Shown: piece by piece, positions 50,378-59,051 of the stretch
Layout of the letters: the number at the start of each line of letters is the position of its first letter
How positions within the stretch are numbered: the first letter of the stretch is position 1
Origin: a bacterium YEK0313
GTDB taxonomy: Bacteria; Pseudomonadota; Alphaproteobacteria; Rhizobiales; Phreatobacteraceae
Assembly (NCBI GenBank): GCA_000751295.2
Contig: CCMO02000001.1
Location: 1,165,501-1,229,500 of the forward strand
Length of the DNA: 64,000 bases
Reading direction: 5' to 3'
Program-made: the position numbers and the translations under genes
The notes under the pieces: model-generated
Databases searched by the model: none
What the model was told of the DNA's origin: nothing
What the model saw: the letters and a program-made list of their open reading frames with translations, nothing else

Positions 50378-51244
50378 TCAGGCCGCCGCCTGGAACAGGG
50401 CGGGGTCGAAATGGCCGCGATGTTCGAGCTCCGTCGGACCGCTCATGATCACATGATTGTCGTCGCGCCAGTCGACCGTGAGCTCGCCGCCGGGCAGCGA
50501 CACGCGCGCCGACCGGCCGGTGCGCCGGGTCCGCGCCGCCGAGACGAGGGCCGCGCAGGCCGCGGTGCCGCAGGCGCGGGTGATGCCGGCGCCGCGCTCC
50601 CAGACCCAGAGCACGATATGGTCGGGCGCCTTCACCGCCGCGAGCGAGATATTGGCGCGGTCGGGAAAGATCGGATGGTGTTCGAGCAGCGGGCCGATCT
50701 TGGCGAGGTCGTAGGCATAGGGATCCTCGACCCAGAACACCGCATGGGGATTGCCCATCGAGACCACCGAGGGAGAATGCAGGATGGGCGCGTCGATCGG
50801 CCCGATCTGCAGCTCGATGGCGCGGGTGTCGCGGAACTCCTCGGCGAGCGGAATGTCGCGCCAGCCGAACTTCGGTTCGCCCATGTCGACCGAGAAGACG
50901 GCCGGGCCCAGCCGGCGGCAGGCGAGCAGACCCGCCCTGGTCTCGACCACCAGCCGATCGCGGTCGGTCCCCTCGGTCAGCACCCAGGCGACGCAGCGCG
51001 TGCCGTTACCGCAGGCGCCGGCTTCCGACCCGTCGGTATTGTAGATCCGGATGAAGGCTTCCGTGCCCGCCGTCACCGGCGCATGCATCACCATGAGCTG
51101 GTCGAAATGCGAGCCCTCGGCGGCGGCGATGGCGCGCGCCTCCGCCGCGGTCACGACATGGCTCGAGCGCCTGAGGTCGACGACCACGATTTCATTTCCA
51201 GCACCGTTCATCTTCCAGAACGGATGGTTGCCGAGCGGGCTCAT
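50378..51244 (-). CDS. dapF: Diaminopimelate epimerase
   Basis: A 288-residue cofactor-independent epimerase converting LL-DAP to meso-DAP for lysine and peptidoglycan synthesis. The catalytic cysteines are visible in EAGACGNGTRC and ITRACGTAACAAL, and FWKMNGAGNEIVVVD is the N-terminal signature. The start MSPLGNHPFWKM is preferred over an upstream one because the family begins just before FxKMxGxGN. Co-transcribed with mtaB. Confidence 0.95.
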   Translation of the reverse strand: MSPLGNHPFWKMNGAGNEIVVVDLRRSSHVVTAAEARAIAAAEGSHFDQLMVMHAPVTAGTEAFIRIYNTDGSEAGACGNGTRCVAWVLTEGTDRDRLVVETRAGLLACRRLGPAVFSVDMGEPKFGWRDIPLAEEFRDTRAIELQIGPIDAPILHSPSVVSMGNPHAVFWVEDPYAYDLAKIGPLLEHHPIFPDRANISLAAVKAPDHIVLWVWERGAGITRACGTAACAALVSAARTRRTGRSARVSLPGGELTVDWRDDNHVIMSGPTELEHRGHFDPALFQAAA

Positions 51245-51413
51245 GGGACGAGCTCTATCCAGAAAGCTTGAGGCCACAAACAAAAATGGCGTGCCGCTAA
51301 AAAGTCACGGCCGGGGGTTTGCCTCTTCTATATAGGTTATCGTCGATCTGTCCAAAACGGTCGCGCATGCCGCATACGGGGTTCGCGCCGAACGCGTGTG
51401 AGAGGCAACTGCC

Positions 51414-52139
51414 ATGAAGCCAGTTCTTCTGTTCGCCTCGGTCGCCGGGCTGATGGCCTTTGCCCCGCTCGGCCAGGCTGCGGCACAGGCAACGGCGCCC
51501 GCCCCGCAGACCGCACAGCCCGCCGCTCCCGCGGAACCCGCCCCGCCCCAGGCCCAGACCGCCCCTGCCGCCCCCGCGCCGGCCGATCCCGCGGCCCCGC
51601 AAGCGCAGCCACAGCCGGCGACGCCGGCCCCGAACGCCTCCACAGCGCAGTCCGGCGACGGCGTCGATGCCGCCGGTTTCGGCGACGAAGTGACGCTCAC
51701 CGCGCGGCCGGCCCTGGTCCTGCCGGGCAAGGCGACATGGGATGACCTCTACGGCACCTTCCGCCGCAGCCTCGACGAGTTGGCCGGCATTGCGGCGGCG
51801 CAGAACCTCACCCGTGCCGGCCCGCCGATGATCCGCTTCCTGTCGTCGACGGACGAGCAGGCCGATTTCGAGGCGATCCTGCCGGTCTCCAGCCCGCTCG
51901 ACCAGCCCGACAAGCTGCTGCCCGCCCGGCCCGGCATGACCCCGGGCGGGCAGGCCTACCGCTTCGTCCATTTCGGCGGCTACGACACGATGGAACAGAC
52001 CTACGACGAGATCACCAATTTCCTCGACGAACGGTCGATTCAGGCCGAGGATTCCTTCGTCGAGGAATATGTCCGCGATCCCAAATCCACCTCCGAGGTG
52101 GATCTGGCGACCTATATCTACGTCTTCCCGAAACGTTGA
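51414..52139 (+). CDS. Exported protein with Ala/Pro-rich linker and GyrI-like ligand-binding domain
   Basis: A 241-residue protein: Sec signal (KPVLLFASVAGLMAFAPLGQAAAQA), a ~55-residue Ala/Pro/Gln low-complexity linker (residues ~25-80), and a folded C-terminal domain of about 140 residues. That domain (ATWDDLYGTFRRSLDELAG, YRFVHFGGYDTMEQTYDEIT and the ending DLATYIYVFPKR) resembles GyrI-like/AraC effector-binding domains. Such domains bind hydrophobic cations; an exported version could scavenge or sense them in the periplasm. Divergent from dapF. Confidence 0.75.
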   Translation: MKPVLLFASVAGLMAFAPLGQAAAQATAPAPQTAQPAAPAEPAPPQAQTAPAAPAPADPAAPQAQPQPATPAPNASTAQSGDGVDAAGFGDEVTLTARPALVLPGKATWDDLYGTFRRSLDELAGIAAAQNLTRAGPPMIRFLSSTDEQADFEAILPVSSPLDQPDKLLPARPGMTPGGQAYRFVHFGGYDTMEQTYDEITNFLDERSIQAEDSFVEEYVRDPKSTSEVDLATYIYVFPKR

Positions 52140-52239
52140 CGTCGCGCTGTTCCCTCCGGCCGGCGCGCTCGGCCGGAGCGCGCGCGGGCCAGAGGCCGGC
52201 ATCCGAGCTTCGCCGGCCCTTGCGGGCGCCGGCGGCGGA

Positions 52240-52755
52240 TCAGCGCGTCACGACCACGCGCGTGCCGACGGTCACCCGGTTCATCAGGTCGACGATGTCC
52301 TCGTTGAACATGCGGAAGCAGCCATAGGACACGGCACGCCCGACCGAACGCGGCAGATTGGTGCCGTGAATGGCATATTCGCCGCCGGCCAGCGTCATGG
52401 CGGCCTCGCCCATCGGATTGTTCGGCGCGCCACCCGGGATCATGTCCGGCAGGCTCGGAACATCCCGCTTCACCACCGCGGGGGGCGCCCAGGCCGGCCG
52501 GACATGCCGGCCGTTGATGACCGTCTCGCCTTCCCATTGCCGGCTGCTGGCGCCGACCGCCACCGTGTAGCGGATCGCCGTGCCGTCGCCCTGCACCAGG
52601 TAGAGCCGGCGCTCCGAATTGCGGATGACGATCGTCCCCGGCTCGGCCTGCATATGAAATGGCACGATCTCGCGCGCTTCTACTTGCCCCATCGCGCCGA
52701 ATATTGGCGCAACACAACATGCGGCGGCGAACAGCCGCCTCGCACTCGTCCCCAT
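52240..52755 (-). CDS. L,D-transpeptidase (YkuD domain)
   Basis: A 171-residue exported protein with a signal peptide (SARRLFAAACCVAPIFGAMGQVEA) and a YkuD catalytic domain: TIVIRNSERRLYLVQGDGTA, GEYAIHGTNLPRSVGRAVS and the catalytic SYGCFRM (Cys with upstream His). Builds 3-3 peptidoglycan cross-links or attaches proteins. The start MGTSARRLF begins at the signal peptide; 33 further upstream codons are not protein-like. Rhizobiales typically carry many such genes. Confidence 0.92.
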   Translation of the reverse strand: MGTSARRLFAAACCVAPIFGAMGQVEAREIVPFHMQAEPGTIVIRNSERRLYLVQGDGTAIRYTVAVGASSRQWEGETVINGRHVRPAWAPPAVVKRDVPSLPDMIPGGAPNNPMGEAAMTLAGGEYAIHGTNLPRSVGRAVSYGCFRMFNEDIVDLMNRVTVGTRVVVTR

Positions 52756-53034
52756 AACACTCTCCCACGCCGCTACTTCCGTCCCAGCGGTCGAGCGCCA
52801 GGAAACAGGGCCGCGCTTTCTATTCAGTTGTTGAGTGAAGTTTTTTGGCGACAAGAGTCAACGAGTGGTTGCTTGACGGCGCCAAGGTTCCGGCAGCGTG
52901 TTGCCGCCGTGCAACGTTGCGTCAGCTTGATGACACTCCGTTCACCATGATGACGGCGAACGCTTCCTTAACCACGATGCGAAACCCCTCCCTCACCGGC
53001 GGCCTTCATGCTCCGTGCACCAGCAGGAGTTGCC

Positions 53035-53829
53035 GTGGCCGAAACCGGTACCGAACGTTGCGCGACGACGCCGCAGCCGCCGTGGCCGAAGGCCCGGCGC
53101 AACCTCGCCGTGCTCGCCACCCTGTTCGGCCTCGCTTTGGCGGTTCCCGCGCTCGCCCTGTCGACGGCATCGCCGGAGCGTGGGGTCCAGCCGCCAGCCG
53201 GCGCCGCGCCGGCCGTGCCGGCCTGGCAGATCGCCGGCCCGCGTCACGGCGGCTTCGACCTCGACGCGCCGCGCTGGCGGCCGCTCGGCCAGATGACCCG
53301 GGTGCTGCGCCGTGCCGATGGCCTGACCCGTGATCTCTTCCTGTTCGGCGATGCCACCGGCAGCCGGCGCCATGCGGCGCTCGCGGTCGATCGCGGCGCC
53401 ACCGGCACGGCCAGCGCCGCCGCCGACCTTGCCTCCCTTCTTGCCGATCTCGGCCTGCCGGCCCGGCTGCTGCCGAACCATCTCGCGCTCGACAGCAAGT
53501 TCGGGCCGCTATCGACCGCCGACATCGCCATGGACGGGCCGGACGGGCCCAAGGCCTGCCTCGGTTTCGCCCTGCGCTCGGCCGAGGCCGAGCTGCGTGT
53601 CGCCGGCTGGATCTGCAACGCCGGACCGGAAATCGTCAGCCGCACCGAGGCGAGCTGCTTCATCGACCGCCTGGTGACCATCGGTGCCGGCGACGCATCC
53701 TTGACGCGGCTCTTCGCCCAGGCGGAGCTGCAGCGGCGGCCCTGCAATCCCGCTCAGCCGGGCGCCAGCGCGGGCGCGGGTCGGACCATGGACAGCCTTC
53801 CCGGGCGGCTGCGCCTGCACCGGCTGTAG
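53035..53829 (+). CDS. Hypothetical exported or membrane-anchored protein
   Basis: A 264-residue protein starting at GTG with CAGGAG 7 nt upstream; an in-frame ATG at 53008 lacks such a site. One hydrophobic segment (RRNLAVLATLFGLALAVPALAL, residues ~21-43) acts as signal or anchor. The mature part has no motif I recognise but contains paired Cys (KACLGFAL, GWICNAG, EASCFIDRLV, RRPCNP), suggesting disulfides and a periplasmic location. I cannot assign a function. Confidence 0.7.
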   Translation: MAETGTERCATTPQPPWPKARRNLAVLATLFGLALAVPALALSTASPERGVQPPAGAAPAVPAWQIAGPRHGGFDLDAPRWRPLGQMTRVLRRADGLTRDLFLFGDATGSRRHAALAVDRGATGTASAAADLASLLADLGLPARLLPNHLALDSKFGPLSTADIAMDGPDGPKACLGFALRSAEAELRVAGWICNAGPEIVSRTEASCFIDRLVTIGAGDASLTRLFAQAELQRRPCNPAQPGASAGAGRTMDSLPGRLRLHRL

Positions 53830-53896
53830 GACCGGCATTTACCGCCGGTTAACCATGATGGGCCAATATTGCTCCGCAACAGGATCGGAGACGACC

Positions 53897-54132
53897 ATGG
53901 CTATCGGGCAGGTGGGTGCGCCGGGTGCCGGCGCCGCGGCGCCGGACCCGGCGCGGGCGGCGCGCGCAATGCCGCGCCGCAGCGGCTCGCCAGCACCGAC
54001 GTCCGCGTGACCCTGTCGCCGGCAGCCCGCCAGCATCTCTCCCGGGTCGAGGGTTTCGTCGCCACGATCGGCACGCCGAAACAGCCGAAGAGCATGGAAA
54101 AGCCCGGCGGCAATATCGATCTCAGGATCTGA
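53897..54132 (+). CDS. Small hypothetical protein, possibly frameshifted
   Basis: From ATG 53897 one frame gives MAIGQVGAPGAGAAAPDPAR and stops early, while a second frame reads RLASTDVRVTLSPAARQHLS... and ends GGNIDLRI at 54132. The second half is the more protein-like and would join the first by a shift near 53960-53990. Either a short real gene with a frame error or two chance frames. Function unknown. Confidence 0.35.
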
Positions 54133-54189
54133 CGGGCCGGACGGCCCGCCCCCTCCCACGCAGGATCGCAGCGGCGCTCCTCCGGCCCC

Positions 54190-55302
54190 TCAGGCCGACA
54201 GGCGCTCGAGTTCGGCCAGGATCGCGTCGCCCATCGCGGCCGTGCCGACCACATGGGTGTTGTCCGACTGGATGTCGGCCGTGCGCAGGCCGGCGGCCAG
54301 CACGTTGGTGATCGCCTTGTCCAGCAGGTCGGCGGCCGCGATCGCCTTGAACGAATAGCGCAGCGCCATCGAGAAGGACGAGACGGTCGCGATCGGGTTG
54401 GCTATGCCCTTGCCGGCGATGTCGGGGGCCGAACCGTGCACGGGCTCGTAGAGCGCCTTGCGCTTGCCGGTCGCCGGATCCTCGGCGCCGAGCGAGGCCG
54501 ACGGCAGCATGCCGAGCGAGCCGGTGAGCATGGCGGCGATGTCGGAGAGGATGTCGCCGAACAGGTTGTCGGTGACCAGCACGTCGTACTGCTTGGGCCG
54601 GCGCACCAGCTGCATGGCGCAATTGTCGGCGAGGACATGTTCGAGCTCGACATCGGCGAACTCGGCCTTGTGTACGCGCGTCACGACCTGCTTCCACAGG
54701 ACGCCCGACTTCATGACATTGTGCTTCTCGGCCGACGACACCTTGTTGCGCCGGGTCTTGGCGAGCTCGAAGGCGACGCGGGTGATCCGCTCGATCTCGC
54801 CGGTCGTGTAGAGCTGGGTGTCGACGGCGCGCTGCGAGCCGTCCTCCAGCGTCACGATCTCCTTGGGCTCGCCGAAATAGACGCCGCCGGTCAGCTCGCG
54901 CACGATGAGGATGTCGAGGCCTTCGACCACTTCCGGCTTCAGCGACGAGGCCGCTGCGAGCGCCGGGAAGCAGATCGCCGGCCGCAGATTGGCGAACAGG
55001 CCGAGATCGCGGCGCAGCCTGAGCAGGCCCGCTTCCGGGCGCTTGGAATAGGGCACATCGGCCCATTTCGGTCCGCCGACCGCACCGAACAGCACCGCGT
55101 CGGCCGCCTGGGCCAGGGCCATGTCGGCATTGGAAATGGACTCGCCATGGGCGTCATAGGCCGAGCCGCCGACCAGGCCGCGCTCAATCTCGAACGCGGC
55201 GACACCCCGGCGGGTGAACCAGCCGACGATCTTCTCGACTTCGCCCATCACCTCGGGACCGATGCCGTCGCCGGGCAGGACGAGAAGCTTTTGCGTGGCC
55301 AT
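54190..55302 (-). CDS. leuB: 3-isopropylmalate dehydrogenase
   Basis: A 370-residue NAD-dependent decarboxylating dehydrogenase of leucine biosynthesis: LLVLPGDGIGPEVMGEV, LLRLRRDLGLFANLRPA, VRELTGGVYFG and the NAD-binding EPVHGSAPDIAGKGIANPIA. Full length. No leuCD are in the window. Followed (on its own strand) by the small gene at 53897 on the opposite strand. Confidence 0.96.
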   Translation of the reverse strand: MATQKLLVLPGDGIGPEVMGEVEKIVGWFTRRGVAAFEIERGLVGGSAYDAHGESISNADMALAQAADAVLFGAVGGPKWADVPYSKRPEAGLLRLRRDLGLFANLRPAICFPALAAASSLKPEVVEGLDILIVRELTGGVYFGEPKEIVTLEDGSQRAVDTQLYTTGEIERITRVAFELAKTRRNKVSSAEKHNVMKSGVLWKQVVTRVHKAEFADVELEHVLADNCAMQLVRRPKQYDVLVTDNLFGDILSDIAAMLTGSLGMLPSASLGAEDPATGKRKALYEPVHGSAPDIAGKGIANPIATVSSFSMALRYSFKAIAAADLLDKAITNVLAAGLRTADIQSDNTHVVGTAAMGDAILAELERLSA

Positions 55303-55390
55303 GACTGTCTTCCGTTGTTGGCAAGCCCGGCGGCTTTAGCGTGCCTCACGGCTTCGGCGCAAGATGCCAAAATGCCGGGCCGCCCGAACG

Positions 55391-55425
55391 AAAAAGGCGC
55401 ACCCGGCCACGCCGGATGCGCCTTT
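55391..55425 (-). terminator. Rho-independent terminator of the DUF4167 gene
   Basis: On the minus strand AAAGGCGCATCCGGC pairs with the complementary GCCGGGTGCGCCTTT with one G-U type mismatch and a short loop, followed by TTTTT. It lies 26 bp after the DUF4167 stop and separates it from leuB. Confidence 0.82.
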
Positions 55426-55450
55426 GAGATCGCGAGCCGCAGCCGCCCGA

Positions 55451-56479
55451 TTATTCGGCGGTCGACTTCTCGGTGCTGGTTTCGGTCGCGGTTTCTTCGC
55501 TCGCGCTGATCCGCGGGGTGCGCCGGCGGCGCGGCTTCGGCGCCAGAGCCGGCTCTTCCGCCACCGCCTGGGCCGCCACCGGGGCGGCGCCACCGCCAGT
55601 GATGAAGGCCGGCAGGCCGATATTCACATCCTCCTCGCGCGGCGCCGGAGCCGGCGCTGCGGCCGGAGCCGGCGGGCCGTCCTGGGCCTGAACCGGCGCC
55701 TGGCCTTCGCCTTCCGGCGCACCGTCACGGCGGCTGCGCTCGGCGAAACGCTCGGCGCGGCGGCGCTCGAAGCGTTCGCGGCGGCTCTCGTAGGGCCGCC
55801 CCTCGGGGCGGCCGCCCTCGCGCGCGACGCCGCCCTCACCATCGCCCTGGCCACCGGCAATGTCGGGCTGCTCGGCATTGGCCGGGTCACCCTGGAAGCG
55901 CTGGCGGTCCTGGAAACGCTGGCGATCCGGGAACCGGTCGCCACGGCCCTGGCCCTGGAAATCCCGGCGCTCGCCCTGGTAGTCGCGGCCCTGCTCGCGG
56001 AATTCCCGGTTCTGGCCCTGGAAATCGCGGTTCTGACCTTGATAGTCGCGGTTCTGACCGCCGCCCTGCTGGCCTTGCGGCTGGCCGTGCTGCTCCTGGC
56101 GGGTCTGCAGCGGCGATTCGAAGCGCTTGTCGAAGGGGCTGGCGAACTCGTCGTCGTCCTCCCCCTCGTCGCCCTCGTCCTCGCTCGCCGGCTGGCCATC
56201 CTGCCGGCCGAAGGAGTTCTGCTGGCGCAGCCCCTCCTGGGCGGCCGCGATGATGCGGAAATAGTGCTCGGCGTGCTGCAGGTAATTCTCCGCCGCGACC
56301 GGATCGCCCGAGGAATGGGCGTCGCGCGCGAGCTGCAGGTATTTTTCGGCGATATGCTGCGCAGTGCCGCGGATTTTCACGTCCGGCCCGTTCGACTCAT
56401 ATCCGCGCGAGAGCGGATTCGGGCCCTTGCCGCCGCGATTGTTGCGGCCGCGCATGCGCTTGTTGTTGCCGTTTCTCAT
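55451..56479 (-). CDS. DUF4167 protein, RG/NRDFQGQ-repeat putative RNA-binding protein
   Basis: A 342-residue protein beginning RNGNNKRMRGRNNRGGKGPN, then the conserved DUF4167 helical domain (RGTAQHIAEKYLQLARDAHSSGD, residues ~38-85). The remainder is disordered: an acidic run (DEGDEGEDDDEF), tandem QNRDYQGQNRDFQGQ-type repeats (~120-175), an Arg-rich RRERFERRRAERFAERSRR block, and an Ala/Pro tail ending in KPRRRRTP. The composition suggests RNA binding or condensate formation. Found throughout Rhizobiales. Confidence 0.9.
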   Translation of the reverse strand: MRNGNNKRMRGRNNRGGKGPNPLSRGYESNGPDVKIRGTAQHIAEKYLQLARDAHSSGDPVAAENYLQHAEHYFRIIAAAQEGLRQQNSFGRQDGQPASEDEGDEGEDDDEFASPFDKRFESPLQTRQEQHGQPQGQQGGGQNRDYQGQNRDFQGQNREFREQGRDYQGERRDFQGQGRGDRFPDRQRFQDRQRFQGDPANAEQPDIAGGQGDGEGGVAREGGRPEGRPYESRRERFERRRAERFAERSRRDGAPEGEGQAPVQAQDGPPAPAAAPAPAPREEDVNIGLPAFITGGGAAPVAAQAVAEEPALAPKPRRRRTPRISASEETATETSTEKSTAE

Positions 56480-56844
56480 GTCGGTCCTTCTTCGACCTGG
56501 ACTGGCCGCCCCATACACGCGGTGCGGCCTGATTCCGGAGCCGCTGCCGACAGAGACCACAGGCCGTCAAGGCCCGGTCCTGCCGCACGCGCGGCGTTCT
56601 TCGATCCTGCAGGTGACCGGCGCGGACACTTGGCCCGGCCTGCTTCGCTGTCGTCTTGCGAAGTCCCTTCTCGGGTTCGGCTCGTGACGCCCCTCGCGTC
56701 GCGTGTCCGAAGTTTCGACCCCACCAGATCTGTTTGATATCTCTGGCCGATGCGCGGATTTTACCCGGACCGCACCGATTCCCATGGCCTCAAGCTAGCC
56801 GGTCCTTCCGCCGATTCCAAGCGGTTTCTGCTGCAATGTCGTCA
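56480..56844. other. 365-bp intergenic region, no gene seen
   Basis: Between the DUF4167 start and the 3' end of the aldo/keto reductase I see no supported gene. The stretch 56730-56770 (TCTGTTTGATATCTCTGGCC) is AT-richer and may hold the DUF4167 promoter; the long remainder would be an untranslated leader. Confidence 0.4.
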
Positions 56845-57900
56845 TCAAGGCGAGGGGTTACCCCTTAACTGGTGCACCGCATCGACCTTCGCAAGCACAT
56901 CGGCGGGCAAAATTCGTGTCCCCGCATCGATCGCGATCTTCAGCTGTTCGAGCGAGGTCGCCCCGATGATCGTCGAGGTGACGAAGCTGCGGCTGGCGAC
57001 GAAGGCGATGGCCAGCGTCGCGCCGTCCATGCCGGCCTCGCGGGCGATGCCGAGATAATCCCTGATCGCCGCCTCCGCGCCCGGCTTCTGGTAGCGCTGC
57101 TGGCGGTCGAACAGCGTGACGCGCGCGCCAGGCGGCCGCGCGCCATCGAGATATTTGCCGGTCAGGAAGCCCTGCGCCAGCGGCGAATAGGCGAGCAGGC
57201 CCACCTGCTCGCGCAGCGCGACCTCGGCCAGGGCCGTCTCGAAGGTGCGGTTGAGCAGATGATAGGCGTTCTGCACCGACTGCACCCGCGGATGGCCGTG
57301 CCGGTCGCTCGCGGCGAGGAACGACATGATGCCCCAGGCGCTTTCGTTGGAGAGGCCGACATGGCGGACCTTGCCGGCGGCAACGAAGTCGGCCAGCACG
57401 GAAAGCTGTTCGGCGATCGGGGTCTCGTCGGGGCGCGGCGCCCACAGATCCGCCTCGAACCGGGTCGGATTGGCGCCGAACGGCGCCGGCCGGTCCGGCC
57501 AATGCAGCTGGTAGAGATCGATATAGTCGGTGCCGAGCCGCTTCAGGCTGTTGTCGAGCGCCTCGGTCATTTGCCGGCGGTCGAGGCGGGTCGGCCGCCG
57601 GTCGGCGCGCAGCCAGTCCATCGGGCCGGCGCCGGCGATCTTGGTCGCGATCACGATATCGTCACGCCGGCCGCGCCGCTTCAGCCACGACCCGACGATC
57701 CGTTCGGTCGCACCGTAGGTTTCCGGCTTCGGCGGCACCGAATACATTTCGGCCGTATCGAAGAAAGTGACGCCACGCGAGACGGCATAGTCCATCTGGG
57801 CGTGGCCTTCCGCCTCGCTGTTCTGCTGGCCGAAGGTCATGGTGCCGAGACAGATGGCAGAAACCTGCAAGCCGGTGCGGCCGAGAGGGCGGGTCTGCAT
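56845..57900 (-). CDS. Aldo/keto reductase (Tas/YajO type)
   Basis: A 351-residue NADPH-dependent aldo/keto reductase: MQTRPLGRTGLQVSAICLGTMTFG start, catalytic Asp/Tyr in FFDTAEMYS, Lys in VIATKIAGAG, His in YQLHWPDR and C-terminal TSTIIGATSLEQLKIAID. The start is the first family residue; an upstream in-frame ATG adds 22 non-conserved residues. It ends in 365 bp of gene-free DNA. Substrate unknown. Confidence 0.93.
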   Translation of the reverse strand: MQTRPLGRTGLQVSAICLGTMTFGQQNSEAEGHAQMDYAVSRGVTFFDTAEMYSVPPKPETYGATERIVGSWLKRRGRRDDIVIATKIAGAGPMDWLRADRRPTRLDRRQMTEALDNSLKRLGTDYIDLYQLHWPDRPAPFGANPTRFEADLWAPRPDETPIAEQLSVLADFVAAGKVRHVGLSNESAWGIMSFLAASDRHGHPRVQSVQNAYHLLNRTFETALAEVALREQVGLLAYSPLAQGFLTGKYLDGARPPGARVTLFDRQQRYQKPGAEAAIRDYLGIAREAGMDGATLAIAFVASRSFVTSTIIGATSLEQLKIAIDAGTRILPADVLAKVDAVHQLRGNPSP

Positions 57901-58013
57901 GACGGGCGGTTCTTTCGATGAGGATGGCGCGTCGTTAGCCGCATTTTCGCGCCACCGCTGTGGCATCGCCGCAACCCGCGGGCGGAAAATGCAAGCGGCA
58001 CGCCTTGCCGGGC

Positions 58014-58019
58014 GCTAGC
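58014..58019 (+). repeat. Target-site duplication, left copy
   Basis: GCTAGC immediately outside the left IS481-family end (TGTGGGTTCTGG at 58020). The identical GCTAGC follows the right end at 59046-59051. Confidence 0.9.
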
Positions 58020-59045
58020 TGTGGGTTCTGGTCAGGTTGTTCCGGCGAGAGCTTGAGCCGGTGATCGTCGTGCGAGGCTAGCATGCGGCCGGTGCTGGTT
58101 GTACCAGGCCAGCCATCGCGTGAGATCTGCGGTCCTGCGGGCGGAAGAGGGGAACGGGATGGCATAGGCCCATTCCCTAAGCATGGTCTGAATGAAGCGC
58201 TCTGCCTTGCCGTTCGTCTTCGGGGTGTAGGGTCGGGTGCGGATGTGCCGGATGGCGAGCATCCTCAACGCTTTGCGGAAGAGCCTGGCGATGTATCCCG
58301 AGCCGTTGTCGGTCATCACCCTTTGCACGCTGACGCCCCGCTCCTTGAACCAGCGCAGCGCCCGCACGAGGAACCCGGTGGTCGACCACCGCCGCTCGTC
58401 GGGCAGCACCTCGACATAGGCGAGCCGGGTCGCATCGTCGATGGCGACATGCAGGAAGTCGTAGCCAAGCCCCTGGCTGGCGCCACGCCGGTTGCCGGTG
58501 ATGCGGTGGCCGACGCCTTCAAAGCGGGCCAGCCGCTTGATGTCGAGATGAAGCAGCTCGCCGGGACGCTCGCGTTGATAGCGCCGCACCGGCTCCTTCG
58601 GATCAAGCGCGGACAGCCGGCCGAGACCCATCCGCGTCAGCCAGCCGGCAACCGTCGATCGCGCCAGTCCGAGGCGGGACGCAATCGCCTCACCCGTCAA
58701 CCGGTACTCGCGGCGCAGCTTGGCCGCCAGCCCGGGCCAGAACGCGCTCGTCGCCGATCGGCACGCATGGGGCCGGGACGAGCGGTTCTGCAGCCCGGCT
58801 TCTCCATCGCTCCGCCATCGCGACAGCCATTTGCGGGCGGTTCGTTCGCTGACCCCGAAGCCGGCCGCCACTTCGCCGACAGGCCGGCCCTCTCCTAGGA
58901 TCCGCCGGATCATCTCCGCTCGACCAAGCGGCGTCGTTCGCGCATTCTTGTGCGGGTTGTTCATCCTCGTGCCCTGCGGTGCTTCGTGTCGCAACGACCA
59001 CCTTCTGGCTCTCACGGGCGATGAACAACCTCCCCAGACTCCACA
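58020..59045 (-). mobile_element. Complete IS481-family insertion sequence (1026 bp)
   Basis: Bounded by imperfect terminal inverted repeats: TGTGGGTTCTGGTCAGGTTG at the left and, on the other strand, TGTGGAGTCTGGGGAGGTTG at the right (19 of the first 23 bp match). Flanked by a 6-bp GCTAGC duplication fitting the NCTAGN preference of IS481. It carries one intact transposase gene. A 147-bp piece of the same element lies at 3810-3956. Confidence 0.95.
58032..58964 (-). CDS. IS481-family DDE transposase
   Basis: A 310-residue transposase starting MNNPHKNARTTPLGRAEM; the frame is open upstream but leads into the terminal repeat. N-terminal helix-turn-helix (GRPVGEVAAGFGVSERTARKWLSR, residues ~25-60) and second HTH (LTGEAIASRLGLARSTVAGWL), followed by the rve catalytic core with Asp in LLHLDIKRLARF, Asp in VMTDNGSGYIA and Glu in TNGKAERFIQTML. 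All three acidic residues are present and there is no frame break, so the element may be active. Confidence 0.95.
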   Translation of the reverse strand: MNNPHKNARTTPLGRAEMIRRILGEGRPVGEVAAGFGVSERTARKWLSRWRSDGEAGLQNRSSRPHACRSATSAFWPGLAAKLRREYRLTGEAIASRLGLARSTVAGWLTRMGLGRLSALDPKEPVRRYQRERPGELLHLDIKRLARFEGVGHRITGNRRGASQGLGYDFLHVAIDDATRLAYVEVLPDERRWSTTGFLVRALRWFKERGVSVQRVMTDNGSGYIARLFRKALRMLAIRHIRTRPYTPKTNGKAERFIQTMLREWAYAIPFPSSARRTADLTRWLAWYNQHRPHASLARRSPAQALAGTT

Positions 59046-59051
59046 GCTAGC
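59046..59051 (+). repeat. Target-site duplication, right copy
   Basis: GCTAGC directly after the right IS end, identical to 58014-58019. Its CTA (59047-59049) is the TAG stop codon of the adjacent minus-strand esterase gene, so the duplication rebuilt the stop. Confidence 0.9.
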
